A DNA stretch of 64,000 nt from Hyphomicrobiales bacterium (GTDB lineage: Bacteria; Pseudomonadota; Alphaproteobacteria; Rhizobiales; Rhizobiaceae), in NCBI GenBank assembly GCA_900469615.1, contig UBYA01000025.1:1-64000 (forward strand). Reading direction: 5' to 3'. A program made the position numbers and the translations under genes. Numbering within the stretch: position 1 is the stretch's first letter; each line of letters opens with the position of its first letter. This document shows, one piece after another, positions 1 to 8,110 of this stretch. The notes below the pieces were generated by a model that saw only the letters and a program-made list of their open reading frames with translations, was not told the DNA's origin and ran no database searches.

Positions 1-33
1 ACGTTGGCTTTGACCAGTGCATCGAGAGGCAAG

Positions 34-67
34 ACTGTCGCATCTCTAACTGGCCCAACTGTCGCAT
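34..67. repeat. Pair of 10-bp direct repeats at the left edge
   Basis: The decamer ACTGTCGCAT occurs at 34-43 and again at 58-67, each followed a few bases later by CTAA. Short spaced repeats of this kind are common in the ends of insertion sequences, so this may be the tip of an element lying mostly outside the window, but no transposase is visible. The rest of 1-372 holds no convincing gene: the open frames there lack a ribosome binding site and recognisable residues. Confidence 0.25.
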
Positions 68-372
68 TACTAAATAGCCGCTACAGAGGACGATCAGATA
101 ACATATATTATGGAACTTTTTTCTGCCGCAACGCAAAAAAACGGCCAACGCCGGGAGGTTTTATTCCATAGGGTGGGGCTCGAATACGAAAGGTTTGGCA
201 AATTGTGGCAGGCCGCAGCACAACTTTGCGGACCGCGCGATCGCGCCACCAGATCGATGCCATGGGCTTTCGACGAGGCTGCTTTCAAGTCTGGATATCG
301 GCGGTAGGAGGAGGAGCCAAGCGTAGTAAATATCTGCGAGCGAAGAAGTGATGGAGCTGCGAATTACGATTG

Positions 373-2169
373 TCATGACGCCGACGTCCTCAAGACAGGA
401 AGGAAAAGGCGAAATGTCGCGCCGCCACTAGCCTTGTTCTCGGCGGTTATTTCTCCGCCATGATGCTCGGCGATCGTCCGTGAAATCGATAGACCCAGCC
501 CAAGGCCCGTGTCTTTGGTGGTAAAGAAGGCATCAAATATTCGGCCAGAATGCCCTTCGGGCAATCCTGGCCCCGTGTCGCTGATCTTCACCTCGACGGC
601 CCCCGCGCCCGCAGCCTCGATCGAGACATCAAGCTTCTTCACCGCGGAATTTTCCATGGCCTGAATTGCATTCAGAAGAAGATTCAACAAAACCTGTTGT
701 ATCTGGACCTTGTCTCCGACGATGGCCGGAATATCCTCAGAGATACTTGTTTGGACTGATACTCTCTCTCGTTTTATCAAATGCTCCACCAACGGCACGA
801 CCTCTCGGACCATTTCCGCGACGTGCACGCTCTCAGCGGAACGGCTGTCTTTGCGGAAGAGTGATCTAACCCGCGTCACCACTTCGTTCGCCTTGCGGGC
901 CTGTTGAACGATCGCGACCAAGTTATTGCGCGCGTTGGGAATATTCGGCTGAGCCCGATCCAACCAGCGTATGCTAGCGCCGCCCGTGGCAATGATCGCC
1001 GCCAAGGGTTGGTTGACTTCGTGGGCGATGGAGGCTGCAACTTCGGCCATCATCGCTGTCCTCGACACATTTGCAAGATCGCTTTCCAATTGCCGAAGCT
1101 TCTCGGCCACTTGCAGCTCAGCCGTAATGTCTTGGATGACCGATATGTAAAATGGGTTGGCAAAGCCGTCCGAGCGCTTCGCGAGGAACTTGAAGCTGCG
1201 GACCTGTTCCCCTTGGAGCAAAATCCTGAAGTGGAAAGCGATCTCCGCGACGCCTTGCGTTGCGGAGGCCAGCGTCTCCTTGACCTGCTGGATATCTTCC
1301 GGATGTACCTTTTCCAAGAATGCAGTTTTCGAGGGTTCAGTGCCTTCATTGATACCGAGAAGATTGAAGGTCTCTTTGGACCAGTACGTTTGCGTCCAAT
1401 TAGGATTGAAGCCGATGCTCCCGGTGCTTGTGAGCGCCTGCCCCTGTGCCAAATAAGACTCGTTCAGCTTTAGAGCCTCTTCTATATTTCGGCGGTCTTC
1501 GGTGTCCACGATCACGCCATACCAACGAGATACGTTTCCGCTCCGGTCGAATGTTGGGCTTCCATAGGTGGTGACCCACCGATAGCCACGCTGGGGGTCT
1601 CCTATCCTCATCTCGTTCACACCGGGTACATTATCCGCCAGCACAGCTCTCCACTTCGCTTCCAGCCCTGGCCAATCTTCCGGATGGACCCCAACATGCC
1701 AACCCCAACCCTTGGCTTGGTCCCAAGACAGCCCGTAGTAGGACAACAGGCGACTGTTGGCGTAATCCATGTAGCCGTCGGGTTTGGTGCTCCAGATCAT
1801 GGCTGGAGCCTCCTCAAGAAGGTCGCGGAGTTCTTCCGGTTGCAGTGCAGCCGGAACATCCACTTGGGATACCGGACCGGCTTCCACGCCTACGAAAACA
1901 ACCTCACCCGAGCCCGCGCCGAGAGCCTTTACTTGAACCCATTCGAAGCGATCCTTTGAGGTGGCGACTCTCAATGCAAGGCTCGCCGTCTCTCCGACAA
2001 TCATTGACGACAGCTTCTCACGGTCATCCACGTGGAAGGCGCGTAGCCAACCTAGAGCCGCCGACTGCTCGTAATCCAATCCGGTTACGGATTGCCAGTA
2101 ACCGTTCACGAACGTGCATCCGCCCTGCGTCACCGTCCAAACCAGAACCGGCAGTTGCTCAAAATCCAC
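373..2169 (-). CDS. PAS-domain sensor histidine kinase
   Basis: Cytoplasmic-looking histidine kinase of about 598 residues. At least two PAS domains (roughly residues 5-110 and 120-235, the second with the typical 'WSTKPDGYMDYAN' start) and a third PAS-like segment precede the HisKA domain, where the phospho-acceptor is His383 in 'SIAHEVNQPL'. The ATPase domain has an intact N box (NLLLNAIQAM), G1 box (DTGPGLP) and G2 box (GLGLGLS), so it should be active. No transmembrane segment is evident. The frame is open to a GTG at 2376, but the extra 69 residues look non-coding; the GTG at 2169, preceded by GGAG, is preferred though not certain. No response regulator is adjacent, so its partner is probably one of the receivers encoded elsewhere in the window. 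Confidence 0.85.
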   Translation of the reverse strand: MDFEQLPVLVWTVTQGGCTFVNGYWQSVTGLDYEQSAALGWLRAFHVDDREKLSSMIVGETASLALRVATSKDRFEWVQVKALGAGSGEVVFVGVEAGPVSQVDVPAALQPEELRDLLEEAPAMIWSTKPDGYMDYANSRLLSYYGLSWDQAKGWGWHVGVHPEDWPGLEAKWRAVLADNVPGVNEMRIGDPQRGYRWVTTYGSPTFDRSGNVSRWYGVIVDTEDRRNIEEALKLNESYLAQGQALTSTGSIGFNPNWTQTYWSKETFNLLGINEGTEPSKTAFLEKVHPEDIQQVKETLASATQGVAEIAFHFRILLQGEQVRSFKFLAKRSDGFANPFYISVIQDITAELQVAEKLRQLESDLANVSRTAMMAEVAASIAHEVNQPLAAIIATGGASIRWLDRAQPNIPNARNNLVAIVQQARKANEVVTRVRSLFRKDSRSAESVHVAEMVREVVPLVEHLIKRERVSVQTSISEDIPAIVGDKVQIQQVLLNLLLNAIQAMENSAVKKLDVSIEAAGAGAVEVKISDTGPGLPEGHSGRIFDAFFTTKDTGLGLGLSISRTIAEHHGGEITAENKASGGATFRLFLPVLRTSAS

Positions 2170-2449
2170 GCGACGACTTCTCCGAGTAAAACGAGGGCCG
2201 GATGCACAATTCGAAACCTCCAGCACCGGTAATGGCTGACGGCAGAATGCCAAAGTAAAGCATCTCGGAAAAGAGCCTATAGCGAGCGCGGTGCGATCGT
2301 ACGTTCTGCGGGCGCGGGCGTCTGCTTTCGGATGTTGAATGCCGTCTCCTGGCAATACGTGGGCCCCGGGACGCACCGAGCCTGGCCACCAAGCTCAGTG
2401 CCGAATATCGGCACGGGCCCGATATCACTGAGGCCCGTGACCCATGGTT

Positions 2450-3829
2450 TTACGCGGCCGAGACGTTCGAAAACAACATGTTCAGCCCTTCGGCGATCGT
2501 CGGATGTGCGAGAATGCCATCCCTTAGGGCGGTATAGGGCAGCTCTCCGAGCATTGCCATTTGAACGACACTCATAACCTCGCCCGCAGTCACACCAAGC
2601 ATGCTGAAACCGAGGATTTGATCATCGCCCGCGGCAACCAGCGCCTTCATGAAGCCGGTGCGTTTGGAAAGTGTCCTTGCCCGTGGGACGGCGTCCATGG
2701 GTAGCTTCGCCGTCCTGTACGGTATGCCCCTGCGTTTGGCTTCGGTCTCGTTCAAGCCGACGCGCGCGAATTCGGGGTCGATGAACACACAATAGGGAAC
2801 CAAACGATCCGAGGTTTTCCTCCCACCGCCCGAAAGCGCGCTTTTGACGATACGGTAATCGTCCAGGGATGCATGTGTAAACATCGGCGTTCCAGCCGCC
2901 TCCCCCATCGCCCAAGTGTCGGTCGCCGTCGTCCGAAGTTGTTCGTCAACCTTGATGAATCCCCTGGAGTCCAGTTCGACACCGGCGAGGTCCAGACCTA
3001 TGTCGGCCGTCCTTGGTTGACGTCCGGAGGCGACCAGGATGTGAGAGCCTTCGAACGACCGTCCATCGGCGGTCGTCACTGTCACCGATTGCCCGGACTG
3101 TCCAGACACGTTCAAGATTTCATTTCCGAGGACGACCTCAATGCCTTCACGTTCAAGTACCTTCAAAACTGCATCACTGACGTCTGGATCTTCTCGCGGC
3201 GCAAGCACGCTGCCCCTGTCGATAATCGTCACCTCGGACCCAAACCGCCGGAACGCCTGGCCGAGCTCCATGCCGATATACCCACCACCGATCACTACTA
3301 GCTTCGATGGAAGGTCACCAAGCTGCAGCGCTTCAACGTGCGTGATAGGATCGGCGGCAGCAAGGCCTGGGATATTGGGGACAACCGCTTTTGTTCCGAG
3401 ATTAATGAAAACGCGGTCACCAGCGAGGCTACGAATTCCGTCGGCAGTTTGCACCTCGATCGTCTTGGGGGCGACAAACTTGCCCCATCCAATTACAAGC
3501 TGGAGGCCGCTTGCGTCGAAGCCCGCCTGATTTGTCGCCACCATTTCCGAGACGACTGCGGCAGTACGATTCTTCACTACATCCAGACTTGTGAAAACCT
3601 TGTCCGCCTGTGCTCCGAACTCCGCGAGGCCTTTCAATGCGTGGGCGACTTCCGCGCTTCGGATAAACGTTTTACTGGGGATGCACGCGACGTTGATGCA
3701 GGAGCCGCCGATCATGCCTGCCTCGACAACCGCGACTGATTTTCCGGCTTTCGCCAGGTCCATTCCCAGCGTTTTCCCGGCCTTGCCGCCGCCCAATATC
3801 AGGATGTCAAACTTTTCTATTTGAGTCAT
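2450..3829 (-). CDS. RclA-like pyridine nucleotide-disulfide oxidoreductase
   Basis: FAD/NAD(P)H flavoprotein disulfide reductase of 459 residues. It has the N-terminal FAD motif 'ILGGGKAGKTL', the redox-active dithiol in 'GGSCINVACIPSKT', a second dinucleotide fold 'VVIGGGYIGMELG', the 'WAMGEAAG' FAD motif and the C-terminal dimerisation domain with 'HPTIAEGLN'. The 'GKAGKTL' and 'HASLDDYRIV' segments resemble E. coli RclA more than lipoamide dehydrogenase. RclA is reported to reduce Cu(II) and hypothiocyanous acid. MerA-type terminal Cys pairs are absent. The start is the ATG at 3829 with AGGAG six bases upstream; a longer frame exists but lacks a ribosome site. An RclC-like gene lies at 6.8 kb. 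The exact substrate is inferred. Confidence 0.8.
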   Translation of the reverse strand: MTQIEKFDILILGGGKAGKTLGMDLAKAGKSVAVVEAGMIGGSCINVACIPSKTFIRSAEVAHALKGLAEFGAQADKVFTSLDVVKNRTAAVVSEMVATNQAGFDASGLQLVIGWGKFVAPKTIEVQTADGIRSLAGDRVFINLGTKAVVPNIPGLAAADPITHVEALQLGDLPSKLVVIGGGYIGMELGQAFRRFGSEVTIIDRGSVLAPREDPDVSDAVLKVLEREGIEVVLGNEILNVSGQSGQSVTVTTADGRSFEGSHILVASGRQPRTADIGLDLAGVELDSRGFIKVDEQLRTTATDTWAMGEAAGTPMFTHASLDDYRIVKSALSGGGRKTSDRLVPYCVFIDPEFARVGLNETEAKRRGIPYRTAKLPMDAVPRARTLSKRTGFMKALVAAGDDQILGFSMLGVTAGEVMSVVQMAMLGELPYTALRDGILAHPTIAEGLNMLFSNVSAA

Positions 3830-4071
3830 ACCGTTCTCCTCGAGTTTCCTCGGCGACAGAGGCATATTTGGGCGGCTGTGGTATTGTAGATTTCGGTCGC
3901 GATCCCCGGCGACGACAAAGCCACCGCAGTTTCTGCAATCGCAACCGATCCCTTCGAACCGGTGCCAAACAGATTGTTGCTGGCGAAAGAACGGGATTTC
4001 GAGACGCCCTCAATTCGTCTCACGATTTTCGCGAAGGATCGTCAAGGGGTGCATCGTGCCGGTCTCACCAC

Positions 4072-4806
4072 CTAGCTTCTGTTTTGACGACTGACCGAGT
4101 AGCCACCGTCGACAGTGACGATCTGGCCAGTGGTGAAGCTAGCCTTCATAAGGTAGACAAAAGCTTCGGCAACATCTGATGTTTCTCCGACCCGCCCCAC
4201 CGGCAGGGATCTTCCGAACTCGGAGAAGTAGCTTTCTCTGGCATCTGCGGGCACTCGGTTCCACAACGGGGATCGAATGACGCCCGGGGCGACTGCATTG
4301 ACCCGGATCGGTGCCAGTTCGAGCGCGAGTGATCGAATCAAACCATTCACAGCGCCCGAGACGCCCGCGCCTATAGAATAACCCGCAGCCGGCCGCTCAG
4401 GCAGGGTGCTTGATGTGAATGACATCGAACCTCCTGTACGAATGATTCCACGTATGTGTTTGGCAACAAGCGCCGCGCCAATGAAACGCACGTCAAAGTA
4501 GCTCTGAATATCAGCGACGCTTGCTTCGTCCAGGTTCTTCTGCACAACGCTGTCGCCTGCGGTGTAGACGAGATGATCGACATTGCCGACGGCGTCGAGC
4601 GCTCTCGCAATGTCACCTTCGCTTGTGACATCTGCCACCAATACTCGAAAGCTGTCGTCTCCCATCGCTCTTGCTGATCTTAGTTTATCGGGGTTACGAG
4701 AGATGATAGTCACATCAGCGCCCTCGCTTCGCGCCAGGCGCGCAGTTTCCAGTCCGATACCTGAACTCCCACCGAAGATGACGACGGATTTGTTTTCTAG
4801 CTTCAC
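4072..4806 (-). CDS. SDR family protein lacking the usual catalytic lysine
   Basis: Short-chain dehydrogenase/reductase-like protein of 244 residues. The nucleotide-binding motif 'FGGSSGIGLETA' is near the N terminus and the C-terminal 'RVNAVAPGVIRSPLW' is typical of the family. The active-site segment reads 'GYSIGAGVSGAV', so the residue four after the Tyr is Ala where YxxxK enzymes have Lys. A known SDR subfamily with this SPLW-type ending also lacks YxxxK, so it may bind cofactor with altered or no reductase chemistry. The start is taken as the GTG at 4806 with GGGAG upstream; the open frame continues to 4878 but the extension is Pro/Gly-rich and implausible. It is convergent with nothing and lies 242 bases upstream of a divergent secreted protein gene. 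Confidence 0.75.
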   Translation of the reverse strand: MKLENKSVVIFGGSSGIGLETARLARSEGADVTIISRNPDKLRSARAMGDDSFRVLVADVTSEGDIARALDAVGNVDHLVYTAGDSVVQKNLDEASVADIQSYFDVRFIGAALVAKHIRGIIRTGGSMSFTSSTLPERPAAGYSIGAGVSGAVNGLIRSLALELAPIRVNAVAPGVIRSPLWNRVPADARESYFSEFGRSLPVGRVGETSDVAEAFVYLMKASFTTGQIVTVDGGYSVSRQNRS

Positions 4807-4977
4807 GAAAGACTCCCGGGGACCCGCGGGCGGATTCACGTGATTTCCGAGATCGCCACCCGTCTGTGAGTTGCACACGCCGATTCTGCCGGACCCGCCA
4901 CACGAGGAGTAGCCGCGGGATCCCGTGAGGTCTTGTATTTTTCGCTCGTTGGAATTCGCACCCGCTGGAAGCGCAAA

Positions 4978-4985
4978 TTACAATA
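4978..4985 (+). promoter_or_regulatory. TTACAATA motif, possible -10/shared regulatory site
   Basis: TTACAATA lies about 60 bases before the start at 5047, within a longer stretch (AATTCGC...AGCG...ATTACAATAA) that is also found before the thiocyanate hydrolase-like operon. TACAAT resembles a -10 box. Function not shown. Confidence 0.35.
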
Positions 4986-5046
4986 ACAGCAATGCCGACG
5001 AGCATATGAGGAATTCACCAACAAAAACACGAGATAGGAATTTTCG

Positions 5047-5541
5047 ATGACGCCCACAGGCTTTTCATCATCCATCACCAACCTCATGGCAGGTTTAATT
5101 ATACTCCTTTCGCCGCTGCAGTCGCGTGCGGAGGCCTCAGCAACGAAAAGAGTCATCACGCTCGCTGGAGCTGAAGCAGTGATTGCAGCTGCGAAGGAGT
5201 TTGCTTCGCACTCCGGCTGGTCCGGTGTTATCGCAGTTACGGACCCTTCGGGAGTTCTGGTGTCGATGGAACGTATGGATGATGCATCCGTGCCGGCGGG
5301 CGTAACAATCGCCCCCGGCAAAGCGCGCACCGCTGCGCTGTTCCGGAAGCCCTCTGGGGATCTCGAAAATGCTGTCAACGGCCAAAGGCCGGCCGCTGCC
5401 ACCGCCGGAGATTTCGTGATGATGCAAGGTGGGCTTCCGATTATGCAAAACGGCGAGATCATCGGCGCAATCGGGGTATCTGCCGACACGCCGGATCATG
5501 ACCTTGCCATCGCGCGAGCCGGTGCGGCCGCTGTCCACTAA
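5047..5541 (+). CDS. Secreted GlcG/HbpS family protein
   Basis: Exported protein of 164 residues. Residues 1-29 form a signal peptide (hydrophobic 'LMAGLIILLSPL' ending in 'SRAEA'). The mature part is a single GlcG/HbpS domain: 'GWSGVIAVTDPSGVLVSMERM', 'APGKARTAALFRKPS' and the glycine-rich 'GGLPIMQNGEIIGAIGVSA' are its landmarks. HbpS of Streptomyces binds haem and works with a sensor kinase; GlcG is linked to glycolate use, so the role here is open. The ATG at 5047 is taken because the signal sequence begins there. A second, leaderless member of the family is encoded at 35.4 kb. Confidence 0.75.
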   Translation: MTPTGFSSSITNLMAGLIILLSPLQSRAEASATKRVITLAGAEAVIAAAKEFASHSGWSGVIAVTDPSGVLVSMERMDDASVPAGVTIAPGKARTAALFRKPSGDLENAVNGQRPAAATAGDFVMMQGGLPIMQNGEIIGAIGVSADTPDHDLAIARAGAAAVH

Positions 5542-5575
5542 ACAGTGCGTAGGAGACCACGTTTCCGAACGCAAA

Positions 5576-5583
5576 TTACAATA
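5576..5583 (+). promoter_or_regulatory. TTACAATA motif, possible -10/shared regulatory site
   Basis: GCAAATTACAATA here repeats nearly exactly the sequence at 4973-4985, 120 bases before the hydrolase gene at 5704. Same motif family as upstream of other stress genes in the window. Confidence 0.35.
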
Positions 5584-5703
5584 CGTTATTCGATCGCGAG
5601 TCCATCCTGCTCCTCGCTTTCATAGCGAGGACGCGGGCGGTGGCTGCCTCGCCTTCCCTCAGCCTCAGTCTGTTCTCAAAAGCAACTGCGCACCGGAGCC
5701 TCA

Positions 5704-6495
5704 ATGAACATCCAGTCCGATATTAGATACGGCGAGAATCAGCAAATTGATGTGTATATCCCGAAAGAACCCAACGGTGCCGCGGTATTGATGCTTCACT
5801 GCGGCTGGTTTCAAAGCGACGCAAAGGAAACTGCCGGCACCGCCCGGATGCTTTGTGAGGCGGGCGTCTGCGTCTTTGTTCCCACATATAGAATGCCCCC
5901 TCACACCCTTTTCTCAGCGGCAAGGAGCGACGCTCTAGCTGCGTTGAACTGGATGCTCGGCTCAGAATTTACCTTTGACCGGAACCGCGTCACTGTCTGG
6001 GGTTTTTCCGTCGGCGGCACCTTGGCAGTCGAGGTCGCGTTGGCCGCGGGCATCGCAGCCGTGACCTGGTCTGCGATGATCGACTTGAAGGGCTTCATCG
6101 ACGACACCGCCGCTATCGCTGACGATGACTATTACAATGACTTCTTCGGAGCAGCGCGAGACAATATCGAGACCGGGGGGCGTAACGACTTGGTCCTACG
6201 GCATCTCGTTCTTCAGTTGGTCGCAAACAACAAGAGCTGGTTGGCGACGTCGACGCCAATCTGCCGCGCTTCACGTGAGGCAGGGCCCCTGCTGATGATC
6301 AACGCTATCGATGAGCTTGTGCCGCCTCAAGGCGCAATGGCACTTCAAAGGGCACTGGCCCAAGTCGGGGTGGCCTCCACTGTAAGCATTCTTACTGGCA
6401 AAAATCATGGACGACGCAACATCCCGACCGCCTTTCCTCAGGCCTTGGACTTCACGCTAGCGCAGCTTCGGCCCAAGTCCCCGCATAGGAGATGA
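5704..6495 (+). CDS. Alpha/beta hydrolase (esterase/arylformamidase-like)
   Basis: Alpha/beta-hydrolase fold protein of 263 residues without signal peptide. It begins with a 'YGENQQIDVY' strand typical of the esterase/kynurenine formamidase-like branch. The oxyanion-hole segment is 'LHCGW' in place of the common HGGxW, and the nucleophile elbow is 'GFSVGG' (Ser). The likely acid is Asp in 'NAIDELVPP' and the base is His in 'GKNHG'. The substrate is unknown. The ATG at 5704 is the only good start. It follows the secreted GlcG-like gene by 162 bases and has its own TTACAATA motif, suggesting a separate transcript. Confidence 0.75.
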   Translation: MNIQSDIRYGENQQIDVYIPKEPNGAAVLMLHCGWFQSDAKETAGTARMLCEAGVCVFVPTYRMPPHTLFSAARSDALAALNWMLGSEFTFDRNRVTVWGFSVGGTLAVEVALAAGIAAVTWSAMIDLKGFIDDTAAIADDDYYNDFFGAARDNIETGGRNDLVLRHLVLQLVANNKSWLATSTPICRASREAGPLLMINAIDELVPPQGAMALQRALAQVGVASTVSILTGKNHGRRNIPTAFPQALDFTLAQLRPKSPHRR

Positions 6496-6790
6496 TGATA
6501 TTCGAGACTGGAAGAGGGCACACTTCGGCTCTTCTCGAGCGCGGCTGGAATTGCCTTGAACAGCGAGTGGCAAGGTTCATTTTAGCCCGCCCCGCCTTCG
6601 CTTCCATTTTGGCGCAGAGACGAGGCCTTCGCGGCGGCGCTCCATTAATCCCTGCCGCCGAAGGCAGCAGATGCATCCAGTACCAGGGACCCTTCGGAAT
6701 GCCGAACTTCAACCGCCAAGAAGTCTCGGCGGGCCTTCAATTAGATATCGACATTCCACAAATGAATCGAAAATTTCATTTCACATGTGA
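6496..6790. other. Intergenic region without a convincing gene
   Basis: Open frames exist on both strands, but they lack ribosome sites and family features and overlap the flanking genes out of frame. The only clear signal nearby is the hairpin at 6791-6824. Confidence 0.5.
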
Positions 6791-6824
6791 AGAGTCACTG
6801 CCGAAGTGCTTCGGCAGTGACTCT
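6791..6824 (-). terminator. Perfect 34-base hairpin after the RclC-like gene
   Basis: AGAGTCACTGCCGAAG and its exact complement are separated by only TG, ending 14 bases after the stop codon of the minus-strand gene at 6838. This is a very strong stem; only short A/T runs flank it, so it may end transcription or stabilise mRNA ends. Confidence 0.7.
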
Positions 6825-6837
6825 CTTTCAGAGAGCC

Positions 6838-7473
6838 TTAAGGAATCGAGACGCGGTCCTGGCCACCGAACCGGCCGACAATCCCTTCACCATTGGCCTC
6901 GCGCTTGGCCAGCAATCCTCTTGCAGAATGCACCAATACCAGCCAAGCGCCGGCGAGAAGCGCCACGTCTTTGAGTACGAGTCGGCCAGCACCGGACAGG
7001 TAAGGAAACCCATGCTCTGCATCTCCCAGCGCCGGAACCCATGCCTCGGGCGTGGTGAAGAGAAACGACAGCGTAACGAAAGGGGTTGCGAATGCCAGTA
7101 GAGCCCCGAGCAATCCGGACCAGAGGGACACGAACCCGGACAGGACCAGTAGGCCGATCACGATTTCGACGACGCCCAACCCGGTGGAAAAAGTATAGGT
7201 TCGATTGCCGGTCTGCCAGTCACGCTTCACCAGATCCAATTCTCCTTCCCTAGTGAGATGCGCTTTGTAATCCTCCGGATATTTGTAGAAGAACGACATC
7301 ATGGGGCTGTTCGCCACGAACGGCGTAATGCTGTCAGCTTCGAACGGCACGAACTTCAGCCCGCCGATCCATAGAAAGATAATCGCTATCGCGATCCTCA
7401 TAGCTCCGATGCCGATCGAGTTCGACCGGCGATCTGCGATGACGGATAGTCCCGTCGTGACCCACTTTTCCAT
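6838..7473 (-). CDS. DUF417 / RclC-like inner-membrane protein
   Basis: Membrane protein of 211 residues in the DUF417 (YkgB/RclC) family. The N-terminal helix contains 'FLWIGGLKFVPFEADSI' followed by 'PFVANSPMMSFFY', the family hallmark; three more hydrophobic segments follow ('GVVEIVIGLLVLSG', 'LLGALLAFATPFVTLSFLF' and 'LKDVALLAGAWLVLV'). In E. coli rclC belongs to the reactive-chlorine resistance operon with rclA, and an RclA-like gene lies 3 kb away here. The ATG at 7473 is chosen because AAGGAG lies eight bases upstream. A CTACAAT motif on this strand (7589-7596) may be its promoter, and a strong hairpin follows the gene. Confidence 0.8.
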   Translation of the reverse strand: MEKWVTTGLSVIADRRSNSIGIGAMRIAIAIIFLWIGGLKFVPFEADSITPFVANSPMMSFFYKYPEDYKAHLTREGELDLVKRDWQTGNRTYTFSTGLGVVEIVIGLLVLSGFVSLWSGLLGALLAFATPFVTLSFLFTTPEAWVPALGDAEHGFPYLSGAGRLVLKDVALLAGAWLVLVHSARGLLAKREANGEGIVGRFGGQDRVSIP

Positions 7474-7588
7474 TTCAATCTCCTTGATTCCGCTGCATCG
7501 GCGACTGGAACACCGTGCGAGACTCTGAGCGTTCCTGTTTGCGGACCCCACTCAGTGCGAGAAGAATGACAAGGTGAACGAAAAAGAG

Positions 7589-7596
7589 ATTGTAGA
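7589..7596 (-). promoter_or_regulatory. TCTACAAT motif upstream of the RclC-like gene
   Basis: On the minus strand TCTACAAT lies about 115 bases before the start at 7473. It matches the TACAAT core found upstream of other genes in this window; weaker than most of them. Confidence 0.2.
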
Positions 7597-7617
7597 ATGT
7601 GACCGGTCAGCCTCGGA

Positions 7618-8013
7618 TTAATTTGCGTTCGCACCGATAGCAGCGGTCTCAGGTGGCGATACCGCCAAGGGCTTTCCGAACCGGCCAATGTTTGCGTCTC
7701 CCCATTCACGAAGCGCGTAAAGGACGGGTTTCATGCTCTCGCCAAGGGGCGACAAGCGATACTCGACCTTGGGCGGCACCTGCGGATAGACCTTTCGTTC
7801 GATCAGTCCGTCCTCTTCGAGCTCGCGCAGTTGGGTTGTCAGCATGCGCTGCGTAACACCCGGAATCTTGCGGCGAATCTCATTGAAGCGCAGCACCTCG
7901 CCAATGAGGTGAAACATGATAACCGACTTCCATTTGCCGTCGATCAGCGCGATCGCGGCCTCCACGGAGCAGCCGGGAGTGCAGTCGAAGCGGGAATGGC
8001 GGACCTTGGCCAT
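7618..8013 (-). CDS. HxlR-family transcriptional regulator
   Basis: Winged-helix regulator of 131 residues. The N terminus has 'CTPGCSVEAAIALIDGKWK', with the Cys used for electrophile or redox sensing in YodB/HypR-type members, followed by 'VTQRMLTTQLRELEEDGLIERK' (helix-turn-helix and wing) and 'YRLSPLGESMKPVL'. The second Cys three residues on (CTPGC) could form a disulfide. The ATG at 8013 is preceded by AAGGA; the frame extends further upstream but into the promoter of the divergent gene. Divergent pairing with a quinone-oxidoreductase-like gene is the classic layout for a regulator repressing its neighbour until quinones or aldehydes modify the Cys. Confidence 0.85.
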   Translation of the reverse strand: MAKVRHSRFDCTPGCSVEAAIALIDGKWKSVIMFHLIGEVLRFNEIRRKIPGVTQRMLTTQLRELEEDGLIERKVYPQVPPKVEYRLSPLGESMKPVLYALREWGDANIGRFGKPLAVSPPETAAIGANAN

Positions 8014-8110
8014 AGCGGTATCCTTTTTGACACTATGTGCGATCGATGTACGTATTGGATCAAATGAGCGGTATCGTAATATCTCTCGTATTGCAAATGG
8101 AGACAAGCTC
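8014..8110. promoter_or_regulatory. Divergent promoter/operator between hxlR-type gene and oxidoreductase
   Basis: This 97-base AT-richer gap must hold both promoters. It contains overlapping inverted-repeat-like segments around GTACGTATTGGAT and GGTATCGTAATATC that are candidate HxlR operators; no exact site can be assigned by eye. Confidence 0.4.

Noticed and set aside
904..1473. Long open frame on the + strand inside the kinase gene
   Set aside because: It is antisense to the HisKA/PAS coding sequence, whose motifs are unambiguous; no ribosome site.
2450..3829. Lipoamide dehydrogenase or mercuric reductase
   Set aside because: No 2-oxoacid dehydrogenase genes nearby, no C-terminal Cys pair or heavy-metal domain; the GKAGKTL and SLDDYRIV segments fit RclA better.
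6492..6974. 160-codon + strand frame overlapping the end of the RclC-like gene
   Set aside because: No family features, overlaps a real gene antisense and runs through the 34-base hairpin.
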